From CAYFUL01 sp964346375 (GTDB lineage: Bacteria; Bacillota; Clostridia; Tissierellales; Peptoniphilaceae), in assembly GCA_964346375.1 (NCBI GenBank), contig CAYFUL010000064.1:1-7775 (forward strand): a DNA stretch of 7,775 nucleotides. Direction: 5' to 3'. A program made the position numbers and the translations under genes. Positions 1-6,611 of this stretch are shown one piece after another. Position 1 is the stretch's first letter; the number at the start of each line of letters is the position of its first letter. The notes under the pieces were generated by a model, which was given only the letters and a program-made list of their open reading frames with translations, did no database searches and was not told where the DNA came from.

Positions 1-2140
1 TCGTGCATTTGGAGAGGATGACGATAATACTGGTAAAAAATACAACCTACCAATTTTAAAACCAGTTGATGATGTAGGTAAATTTACAGATACACCATGG
101 AAGGGTACCTTTGTAATTGATGCAGACCACGATATTATCCACTACCTACTTGATAGAAAGATGCTAGTTAAAACTCACAAGTTTGTACACAATTATCCTC
201 ACTGCTGGAGATGTCATACTCCACTTATATACTATGCTAAGCCATCATGGTATATTGAAGTTACCAAGTACAAGGACGATATGATTAAGTACAATAAAGA
301 GGTTAACTGGTTCCCAGAGTATGTAGGGGAGAAGAGATTTGGAAATTGGCTTGAAAATCTTAACGACTGGGCAATTTCAAGAACTAGATATTGGGGAACT
401 CCACTTCCACTTTGGAAATGCTCCTGTGGAAATGTAGAGAGTATTGGTTCCAGAAAACAACTTGTGGAAAGGGCAATAGAAGATATTGACGAGTCTATTG
501 AACTACACCGTCCATATGTTGACGATGTTCATATTAGATGTAGCAAGTGTGGAGAGGTAATGACTAGAGAGAAGGACGTAATTGACGTTTGGTTTGACTC
601 TGGTGCAATGCCTTTTGCTCAATGGCACTATCCATTTGAAAACTATGAGAACTTTGATGAACTTTTCCCTGCTAATTTTATTAACGAGGGAATTGACCAA
701 ACTAGAGGATGGTTCTATTCTCTAATTGCAATTGCATCATATATGAAGAAGACTGCACCATATAAAAACGTACTTGTAAATGACCTTATCCTAGATAAAT
801 TTGGTAAGAAGATGAGTAAGTCCAGAGGAAATACTGTAAGTCCAATGGAATTATTTGATAAGTATGGAGTAGATGCTGTTAGATGGTATTTAATGTATGT
901 ATCTCCACCATGGATTCCTACTAAATTTGACGAAGACGGACTAAAGGAAACTGAATCTAAATTCTTTAGATCCCTTAGAAATATTTACAACTTCTTCAGT
1001 CTATATGCAAATACGGACAATATGAATAAGGACGAGTTTAATATAGACTATAGTTCAAGGGATAAAATCGATAAGTGGTTACTATCTAAGTACAATTCTC
1101 TAGTTAAGTCTGTAAATGAAGATATGGATATTTTCGAATTAACTAGAGCCGTTAGAAATATTCAAGAGTTTGTAATTGAAGATTTTTCAAATTGGTACAT
1201 TAGAAGAAATAGAAGAAGATTTTGGAAAACTGAACTAGATGATGATAAGAGAAGTGTATATGCTACTACCTACGAGGTACTTCTTGGTATTGCAAAGTTA
1301 ATTGCACCAGTTGTTCCATATATTTCTGAAGAGCTATACCATTCATTAACTGGAGGAGAATCTGTTCATTTAGAACTATATCCTACAGCAAATGAATCCC
1401 TAATAGACGAAACACTAGAGAGTGAAATGGACCTTGTAAGAAAACTTACTACTCTTGGTAGAGCATCTAGGGAGAACGCTGGTATAAAGGTACGTCAGCC
1501 ACTAAAATCTGTAGTTGTCAATGGAAGTCTAAAGGAAAAAATTGGGGACTTAGATGAATTAATTCTTGATGAACTAAATGTAAAGAAGATTCAATTTGAA
1601 GATGACCTTTCTCAATTTATGGACTATAACTTAAAACCTAACTTTAAAGATGCAGGACCTGTACTTGGTTCTAAAATAAAGTCCTTTGGACAAATTCTAG
1701 GTAGTTCTAATGCAAAAGAACTTTACAATAAACTTGAGTCTGAAGGAAAAGTTATACTAAATCTAGATGGAGAGGATACAGAAATTCCAATGAACTTTGT
1801 TCAAGTTGGTATTACTGCAAAAGAAGGCTTTGACGTTGAAATGGAAAATAATCTCTTCTTAATTTTAGATACTGAACTAAACGAAGAACTTCTAAATGAA
1901 GGATATGTTAGAGAATTTATCTCCAAGGTTCAACAACTTAGAAAGCAGAAGGACTTAGATGTTCTTGACGAAATCTCCATTGTATTTGAAGGTGATGATG
2001 AAATTTCAAAGGCTATTGAAAGTCATGTGGACTTTATTAAATCTGAAACTGTTGCCTATGAAATTACATCTGGAGAAAATTCTGGAGAAGAGTCTGACTT
2101 AAATGGACACAGTGTAAAAATAGAAATTAATAAGAGATAA
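1..2140 (+). CDS. ileS: Isoleucyl-tRNA synthetase, type 2 (eukaryote-like), 5'-truncated by window edge
   Basis: This cytoplasmic enzyme charges tRNA-Ile with isoleucine (EC 6.1.1.5). Reading starts at base 2, and 712 codons are visible before the TAA at 2138-2140. The first residues, AFGEDD, match the end of the CP1 editing domain. Next come the PHCWRC segment (Cys 68 and 71 of the visible part), the DWAISRTRYWGTPLPLW block, and two Cys pairs (C140/C142 and C180/C183) that look like a zinc site. The KMSKS ATP-binding loop is at 809-823, followed by an anticodon-binding helical domain and a C-terminal extension containing GLKVRQPL-like and LNEELLNEGYVREF segments. These blocks resemble the eukaryote-like bacterial type, usually about 1,030-1,050 residues, so roughly 320-330 N-terminal residues including the HIGH motif lie outside the window. 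The ATG at 161 is internal, because the frame stays open and conserved upstream. Type 2 enzymes are associated with reduced mupirocin sensitivity; that is family knowledge and not shown here. Confidence 0.97.
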   Translation, partial: RAFGEDDDNTGKKYNLPILKPVDDVGKFTDTPWKGTFVIDADHDIIHYLLDRKMLVKTHKFVHNYPHCWRCHTPLIYYAKPSWYIEVTKYKDDMIKYNKEVNWFPEYVGEKRFGNWLENLNDWAISRTRYWGTPLPLWKCSCGNVESIGSRKQLVERAIEDIDESIELHRPYVDDVHIRCSKCGEVMTREKDVIDVWFDSGAMPFAQWHYPFENYENFDELFPANFINEGIDQTRGWFYSLIAIASYMKKTAPYKNVLVNDLILDKFGKKMSKSRGNTVSPMELFDKYGVDAVRWYLMYVSPPWIPTKFDEDGLKETESKFFRSLRNIYNFFSLYANTDNMNKDEFNIDYSSRDKIDKWLLSKYNSLVKSVNEDMDIFELTRAVRNIQEFVIEDFSNWYIRRNRRRFWKTELDDDKRSVYATTYEVLLGIAKLIAPVVPYISEELYHSLTGGESVHLELYPTANESLIDETLESEMDLVRKLTTLGRASRENAGIKVRQPLKSVVVNGSLKEKIGDLDELILDELNVKKIQFEDDLSQFMDYNLKPNFKDAGPVLGSKIKSFGQILGSSNAKELYNKLESEGKVILNLDGEDTEIPMNFVQVGITAKEGFDVEMENNLFLILDTELNEELLNEGYVREFISKVQQLRKQKDLDVLDEISIVFEGDDEISKAIESHVDFIKSETVAYEITSGENSGEESDLNGHSVKIEINKR

Positions 2141-2162
2141 GGGGTGCATTTGCACCCTTTTT
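2139..2162 (+). terminator. Rho-independent terminator of ileS
   Basis: GGGTGC (2142-2147) and GCACCC (2152-2157) pair around an ATTT loop. The stem can extend outward through one G-U and two A-U pairs to the last bases of the ileS stop codon. Five T residues follow at 2158-2162. The hairpin begins inside the stop codon, so ileS ends its transcription unit with almost no 3' untranslated region. Confidence 0.88.
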
Positions 2163-2164
2163 AA

Positions 2165-2193
2165 TTGTTTAATATGATAAAATAGTATATAAT
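2165..2193 (+). promoter_or_regulatory. Predicted sigma-A-type promoter of the acn-icd-gltA operon
   Basis: A perfect -10 hexamer TATAAT lies at 2188-2193. TTGTTT lies 17 bp upstream at 2165-2170 as a partial -35 match (the TTG is conserved). Transcription should start near 2200, giving a leader of only about 20 nt. The position between the ileS terminator and the first operon gene fits. No riboswitch or attenuator can fit in this leader. Confidence 0.7.
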
Positions 2194-2208
2194 TGTAAAT
2201 CATCAAAT

Positions 2209-2214
2209 GGAGGG
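2209..2214 (+). promoter_or_regulatory. Ribosome binding site that fixes the TTG start of acn
   Basis: GGAGGG lies 5 nt before the TTG at 2220-2222. The nearby ATG at 2207-2209 is in another frame and overlaps this site, so it is not the start. The TTG gives the N-terminus MNLAYKIL, which fits the family start. Confidence 0.85.
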
Positions 2215-2219
2215 ACAAT

Positions 2220-4139
2220 TTGAATTTAGCATATAAGATTTTAGAGAAACATTTATTAAGTGGAGAACTTAAGAGGGGCAGTGAAATAAAAATAAAAATA
2301 GATCAAACTCTTACTCAGGATTCAACTGGTACAATGGTCTATTTACAATTAGAGGCAATGGGAGTAGATGGTATTGCTACAGATTTATCTGTTGCCTACG
2401 TTGACCACAATATGATTCAGGCTGGATTTGAAAATGCAGATGACCATGAATTTATTAAGTCTGCCGCTGCAAAATATGGCTTGGTATTTTCAAAACCAGG
2501 TGGAGGAATTTGCCACCAAGTACATTTAGAGAGATTTGGAAAGCCGGGAGCAACATTAATCGGTTCAGATTCACATACTCCTACTAATGGTGGACTTGGT
2601 TCTATTGCAATAGGAGCAGGAGGATTAGATGTAGCTGTTGCCATGGCAAGGGGTTACTATAATTTAACAGTTCCCGGAGTTTACAATATTGAACTTGTTG
2701 GAAGTTTAAATAGTGGAGTAAATGCAAAGGATGTAATTTTAACTGTACTTCAAAAATTAACTGTAAAGGGCGGAGTAAATTACATTATTGAATACACTGG
2801 GGAGGGTGTAAAAAATCTATCCGTTACAGATAGGGCTACAATTTGTAATATGGGCGCAGAACTTGGAGCAACTACTTCTATTTTCCCAAGTGATTCCATC
2901 ACTAAAGAGTTTTTAGAGGCTCAGGGGAGAGTAGAGGACTTTATAGAAATTGGTCCAGATGAAGATGCACAGTACGACGAGCATATGGTACTTGATCTAT
3001 CAACTATAGTTCCAATGACAGCAAAGCCCCATAGCCCGGATAATGTTGTAGAAATTACTGAAGATGAAAAAATAAAAGTAGACCAAGTTGCAATTGGATC
3101 CTGCACAAATTCTTCCTATACAGATATGATGAAAGTTGCTTCAATTTTAAAGGGCAAGAGAGTTCATCCTGACGTCTCCCTTGTAGTTGCACCTGGTTCA
3201 AGTAATATACTAAAACAACTTTCAGATAATGGAGCTCTATCAGATATTATATCCTCAGGTGCTCGTATTATTGAGTCAGCTTGTGGACCGTGTATTGGTA
3301 TGGGACAGGCGCCAAAAAGTGGCGGTGTTTCCCTTCGTACCTTTAATAGAAATTTCAAAGGTCGTTCAGGAACAATGGATGCCAAGGTATACTTAGTAAG
3401 CCCTGAAACTGCAGCAATTTCTGCAATAACTGGTTATCTTACAAGTTCATCTGAAATTGATGTGGATTTAAATGTGGAACTTCCAGAGAAGTTTGAACAT
3501 GTAGACAACTATTTTATTATGCCAGTGGATAAGGAAAATAGACCTAAGGAAGTAGTTTTAGGACCAAATATTAAACCATTCCCTATAAATGATGCCCTAG
3601 AGGATTCCTTTACAAAATCTGCTGTGCTAAAAGTTAAGGACAATATTACTACAGACGATATAGTTCCATCTAATGCGAAATTACTTCCATATAGATCAAA
3701 TATACCATACCTATCCGAGTTTTCATTTACAACAATAATCGATGACTTTAAAGAGCGTTGTGTAAAAAATAATGGTGGAATAATTATTGCTGGGGATAAT
3801 TACGGACAGGGTTCCTCAAGAGAACACGCAGCCCTTGTTCCTCTTTACCTAGGTATTAAGGCAGTAATAGCAAAGTCCTTTGCAAGAATTCATAGACAAA
3901 ATCTTGTTAACTCTGGAATACTACCATTGGTATTTATTGATCCGAAGGACTACGACAAAATTGACGAGTACGATTCCCTTGAATTTACTAATCTAATTGA
4001 GGACGTAAAAAATTCCAATACATTGGTAATTAAAAATGTTACTAAGGGATTTGAATTTGAAGTTGAGTTAGATGATTCTGAAAGAAATAGAGGAATTCTA
4101 CTTGCTGGCGGCTATTTAAACTTTTCAAAAGGGGAGTAA
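2220..4139 (+). CDS. acn: Aconitate hydratase (aconitase), Aquifex/clostridial type
   Basis: This enzyme interconverts citrate and isocitrate through cis-aconitate (EC 4.2.1.3) using a [4Fe-4S] cluster, in the cytoplasm. The protein has 639 residues and starts at TTG. Visible family motifs are GSDSHTPTNGG (residues 115 onward, including His119), the cluster-ligand Cys295 in GSCTNSS, and Cys355 and Cys358 in ACGPCIGMGQ. The C-terminal swivel domain carries GDNYGQGSSREHAAL (Ser533, Arg534), where the aconitase catalytic serine and substrate-binding arginine normally sit. The length is well below the roughly 900 residues of AcnA. It matches the shorter group known from Aquifex and clostridia, which looks like fused LeuC and LeuD. 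By domain content it could be a homoaconitase or isopropylmalate isomerase relative, but the isocitrate dehydrogenase and citrate synthase genes immediately downstream make aconitase by far the best call. It is the first gene of a three-gene operon. Confidence 0.95.
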   Translation: MNLAYKILEKHLLSGELKRGSEIKIKIDQTLTQDSTGTMVYLQLEAMGVDGIATDLSVAYVDHNMIQAGFENADDHEFIKSAAAKYGLVFSKPGGGICHQVHLERFGKPGATLIGSDSHTPTNGGLGSIAIGAGGLDVAVAMARGYYNLTVPGVYNIELVGSLNSGVNAKDVILTVLQKLTVKGGVNYIIEYTGEGVKNLSVTDRATICNMGAELGATTSIFPSDSITKEFLEAQGRVEDFIEIGPDEDAQYDEHMVLDLSTIVPMTAKPHSPDNVVEITEDEKIKVDQVAIGSCTNSSYTDMMKVASILKGKRVHPDVSLVVAPGSSNILKQLSDNGALSDIISSGARIIESACGPCIGMGQAPKSGGVSLRTFNRNFKGRSGTMDAKVYLVSPETAAISAITGYLTSSSEIDVDLNVELPEKFEHVDNYFIMPVDKENRPKEVVLGPNIKPFPINDALEDSFTKSAVLKVKDNITTDDIVPSNAKLLPYRSNIPYLSEFSFTTIIDDFKERCVKNNGGIIIAGDNYGQGSSREHAALVPLYLGIKAVIAKSFARIHRQNLVNSGILPLVFIDPKDYDKIDEYDSLEFTNLIEDVKNSNTLVIKNVTKGFEFEVELDDSERNRGILLAGGYLNFSKGE

Positions 4140-4140
4140 G

Positions 4141-5148
4141 ATGAAAAAGATTACAGTAATTCCTGGAGATGGAATTGGAACAGAGATTACTAAGGCTACT
4201 CTTGAAGTCCTTGATGCAATGGATTTAGGACTAGAGTATGAAATTATAGAAGCTGGAGAAACTGCCTACGAAAAATATGGCAAATTTATTCCAGATGAAC
4301 TCTTTAAATCTATTGAAAAGAATAGAGTTGCCTTAAAAGGACCTATTACCACTCCAATAGGATACGGATTTAGATCTATAAATGTTGAACTTAGAAAAAA
4401 ATACGATTTATTTACTAATTTAAGACCAGTTAAGAGAATTGGAAATGTTCCAAGTAAGTTTGAGAATGTAAATTTAACCATATTTAGAGAAAATACAGAG
4501 GACCTTTACAGGGGAGTGGAAGAAGAGATTTCAAAGGACGAAATGCACTCCATAAAGATCATTACAAGAAAGGGCTCTACTAGAATTGCAAGGGCAGCCT
4601 TTGAATACGCTAAAAACAATAATATTGATAAAGTTACTGTTGTAACCAAGGCAAATATTATGAAATTAACTGACGGTCTGTTTTTAGAATGTGCAAGGGA
4701 AGTTGCAAAGGACTTTGAAATAGAACTAGAGGAACTTTTAATTGACAATATGTGTATGCAGCTAGTAATTAATCCATCTAGGTACAATATTATTCTAACA
4801 GAGAACCTATATGGGGATATACTTTCAGATTTAGCAGCAGGTTTAATTGGTGGCTTAGGTTTATGTCCAAGTGGAAATATTGGCGAAGATATTGCAATGT
4901 TTGAAGCTGTACATGGGTCAGCAAAGGATATTGCAGGAAAGGGAATTGCAAACCCTACTGCACTTATTCTTTCATCTGCAATGATGCTTAACTATATGGG
5001 ATTAATTAAGGAGTCCAATCTATTAATAGATAGTGTAAATGAGTTTCTTTCTACAGAGAAAAATTTTACTAAGGATTTAGGTGGAGAACTATCTACTGAT
5101 GAATATACAAAGGATCTTATTGAAATTATTAAATCCGGGAGAAAATAA
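4141..5148 (+). CDS. icd: Isocitrate dehydrogenase, NAD-type (isocitrate/isopropylmalate dehydrogenase family)
   Basis: This enzyme oxidatively decarboxylates isocitrate to 2-oxoglutarate (EC 1.1.1.41) in the cytoplasm. The protein has 335 residues, typical of the short NAD-dependent forms. The N-terminus ITVIPGDGIGTEIT is the family signature. Substrate-binding candidates are Ser79 and Asn81 in FRSINVELR, with Arg85, Arg95, Arg116 and Tyr123. Lys170 lies in TKANIMK, and metal-binding aspartates Asp226 and Asp230 lie in LYGDILSD. The coenzyme loop HGSAKDIAGKG has Asp263-Ile264 where NADP enzymes such as E. coli Icd carry Lys-Tyr, so NAD is predicted. The SxNxxLR pattern favours isocitrate over isopropylmalate; homoisocitrate dehydrogenase is a less likely alternative. 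GGGGAG at 4131-4136, inside the end of acn, is the ribosome binding site 4 nt before the ATG. Only one base separates the acn stop from this start, and the stop codon shares one base with the ATG of gltA. Confidence 0.92.
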   Translation: MKKITVIPGDGIGTEITKATLEVLDAMDLGLEYEIIEAGETAYEKYGKFIPDELFKSIEKNRVALKGPITTPIGYGFRSINVELRKKYDLFTNLRPVKRIGNVPSKFENVNLTIFRENTEDLYRGVEEEISKDEMHSIKIITRKGSTRIARAAFEYAKNNNIDKVTVVTKANIMKLTDGLFLECAREVAKDFEIELEELLIDNMCMQLVINPSRYNIILTENLYGDILSDLAAGLIGGLGLCPSGNIGEDIAMFEAVHGSAKDIAGKGIANPTALILSSAMMLNYMGLIKESNLLIDSVNEFLSTEKNFTKDLGGELSTDEYTKDLIEIIKSGRK

Positions 5149-6494
5149 TGAAGATAAACGAAGAAAAATTAAAAAAATTTGCTGAAGTCGTTAAGAAGGG
5201 TTCTTATATAGACCCTTCTCTCTACGACAGGTTTGATGTAAAAAGAGGACTTAGAAATAAAAACGGCACTGGTGTACTTGTAGGAATTACTAAAATTGGT
5301 GATGTTAAGGGATATGAATATATAGACGAGAAAAAAGTTGCAGTACCTGGAGATTTAACCTATAGAGGATATAGTATTAACGATATTGTCAATGACGATG
5401 AAGATTTAAAAAGTGTATTTGAGGAAGTTTGTTACCTTTTATTGTTTGATAAATTACCAACGGAGGGAGATTTATCTGAATTTTTAAAAGTGCTGGCAAG
5501 TGCAAGGGAACTTCCTAATGGATATCTTGAAGATGTAATACTAAATATTCCAAGTAGTAGTATTATGAATCAAATGCAAAGGGCAATTTTAAGTCTATAT
5601 AATTACGAAGAGTGTCCAGATAATACTGATACACTAAATGTAATGAAACAGTCCATAAGTATAATTGCAAAAATTCCTGTAATTATGGCTTACTCTTACC
5701 AAGCGAAGAAACACTATATTGACAAACAGAGTCTAATAATCCATAGACCTAAGGACGAATACAATATTGCTGAAAATATTCTACATCTTATTAGGGATGA
5801 CTCACAATTTAGTAGTGATGAGGCAAATCTACTTGATATCCTTCTACTACTTCATGCAGAACATGGGGGAGGAAATAACTCTGCCTTTGCAACCCACGTA
5901 GTCTCTTCTACAGGTACTGATACATATTCTGTAATTGCAACTGCCCTTGGAGCCTTAAAAGGACCAAGACATGGTGGAGCAAATATTATGGTTGTGGATA
6001 TGCTTGACAACATTAGAAAAAATCTAGTTGACAAAAATGACGATGTAGAACTTGAAAAATATCTATGTAAGATATTAAACAAGGATGCCTTCGATAAAAA
6101 AGGTTTAATATACGGTTTAGGCCACGCAGTATATACCATCTCCGACCCACGTACTTTAATTTTAAAAGAGAAGGCTAGGGATCTATGTATTGAAAAGGGA
6201 TATGAAGAGGAGTTTGAATTCCTTGAGAGAATTGAAAAAATAGGTGGAAGATTAATTAAGGAGCAAAAAAATCTCGAGTACCCAAGTCCAGCTAATGTAG
6301 ACTTTTATTCAGGTTTGGTTTACGATATGTTAGATATACCAAAGGAATTATTTACTCCACTATTTGGAGTAGCTAGAGCCACAGGATGGTGTGCTCATAG
6401 ACTTGAGCAGATACTAGATACTAAAATTATAAGGCCTGCCTATATGACTCTCTATGAAAAGAGGGAATATGTAAAAAAATCAGACAGAATTTAA
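5148..6494 (+). CDS. gltA: Citrate synthase
   Basis: This enzyme condenses oxaloacetate and acetyl-CoA to citrate (EC 2.3.3.1/2.3.3.16) in the cytoplasm. The protein has 448 residues, the longer Firmicute form with an N-terminal extension before PGDLTYRGYSI. Conserved features are HAEHGGGNNS (His236 and His239), the catalytic-type His275 in PRHGGAN, His326 in GLGHAVYTISDPR (the citrate synthase signature), Asp385 in NVDFYSG as the expected catalytic aspartate, and Arg418 in CAHRLEQ. All key positions are present, so it should be active. A 2-methylcitrate synthase is possible for this family, but no methylcitrate genes are nearby and the acn-icd context supports citrate. The ATG overlaps the icd stop (TAATG), with GGGAG at 5137-5141 6 nt upstream, which suggests coupled translation. 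It ends with tandem in-frame stops (TAATAA) and is the last gene of the operon. Confidence 0.95.
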   Translation: MKINEEKLKKFAEVVKKGSYIDPSLYDRFDVKRGLRNKNGTGVLVGITKIGDVKGYEYIDEKKVAVPGDLTYRGYSINDIVNDDEDLKSVFEEVCYLLLFDKLPTEGDLSEFLKVLASARELPNGYLEDVILNIPSSSIMNQMQRAILSLYNYEECPDNTDTLNVMKQSISIIAKIPVIMAYSYQAKKHYIDKQSLIIHRPKDEYNIAENILHLIRDDSQFSSDEANLLDILLLLHAEHGGGNNSAFATHVVSSTGTDTYSVIATALGALKGPRHGGANIMVVDMLDNIRKNLVDKNDDVELEKYLCKILNKDAFDKKGLIYGLGHAVYTISDPRTLILKEKARDLCIEKGYEEEFEFLERIEKIGGRLIKEQKNLEYPSPANVDFYSGLVYDMLDIPKELFTPLFGVARATGWCAHRLEQILDTKIIRPAYMTLYEKREYVKKSDRI

Positions 6495-6505
6495 TAAATC
6501 ATTTA

Positions 6506-6543
6506 AAAATAGAGTCAAAGATTCTACTTTTTTTTGTTTTTTT
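6506..6543 (+). terminator. Rho-independent terminator of the acn-icd-gltA operon
   Basis: TAGAGTC (6510-6516) pairs with GATTCTA (6520-6526) around an AAA loop, with one G-U pair. Flanking A and T runs can lengthen the stem past a bulged base. A run of eight T, one G and seven T follows at 6528-6543. The hairpin lies 12 bp after the gltA stop, and its long U tract should release transcripts efficiently. Confidence 0.85.
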
Positions 6544-6571
6544 ACAAACAATGGTTGTAAAATTCTATAAT
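6541..6571 (+). promoter_or_regulatory. Predicted promoter of the CstA-family gene
   Basis: TTTACA at 6541-6546 (five of six to the -35 consensus) and a perfect TATAAT at 6566-6571 are separated by 19 bp, slightly longer than ideal. Transcription would start near 6578, leaving a leader of about 34 nt to the ATG at 6612. The -35 overlaps the end of the T tract of the gltA terminator. This promoter also places the ATG at 6551 upstream of the transcript start. Confidence 0.6.
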
Positions 6572-6600
6572 TTATGGGTATTATTTATAGGCGGAAAAAA

Positions 6601-6605
6601 GGAGG
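6601..6605 (+). promoter_or_regulatory. Ribosome binding site pointing to the ATG at 6612
   Basis: GGAGG lies 6 nt before the ATG at 6612-6614, close to ideal spacing. It marks 6612 as the intended start of the CstA-family gene although that frame closes after seven codons. Neither the alternative ATG at 6551 nor that at 6752 has a comparable site. Confidence 0.85.
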
Positions 6606-6611
6606 AAAAAT

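Noticed and set aside
161..163. ATG at 161 as the start of the isoleucyl-tRNA synthetase.
   Set aside because: The frame is open to the window edge and the upstream residues (AFGEDD and following) are conserved IleRS sequence, so the gene is truncated by the window.
503..700. Minus-strand open frame inside ileS, and similar minus-strand frames within acn, icd and gltA (such as 2417-2644, 4506-4787 and 5852-6139).
   Set aside because: All lie wholly inside well-conserved genes, lack convincing ribosome binding sites, and encode low-complexity or unrecognisable peptides; they are antisense shadows.
2163..2219. Possible riboswitch, T-box or CcpC/CodY control before acn.
   Set aside because: The predicted leader is only about 20 nt, too short for a structured RNA, and no consensus match to those regulator sites was found.
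6572..6611. Possible small RNA or riboswitch in the leader of the CstA-family gene.
   Set aside because: The leader is about 34 nt, purine-rich and without stable self-complementarity; it holds just the ribosome binding site.
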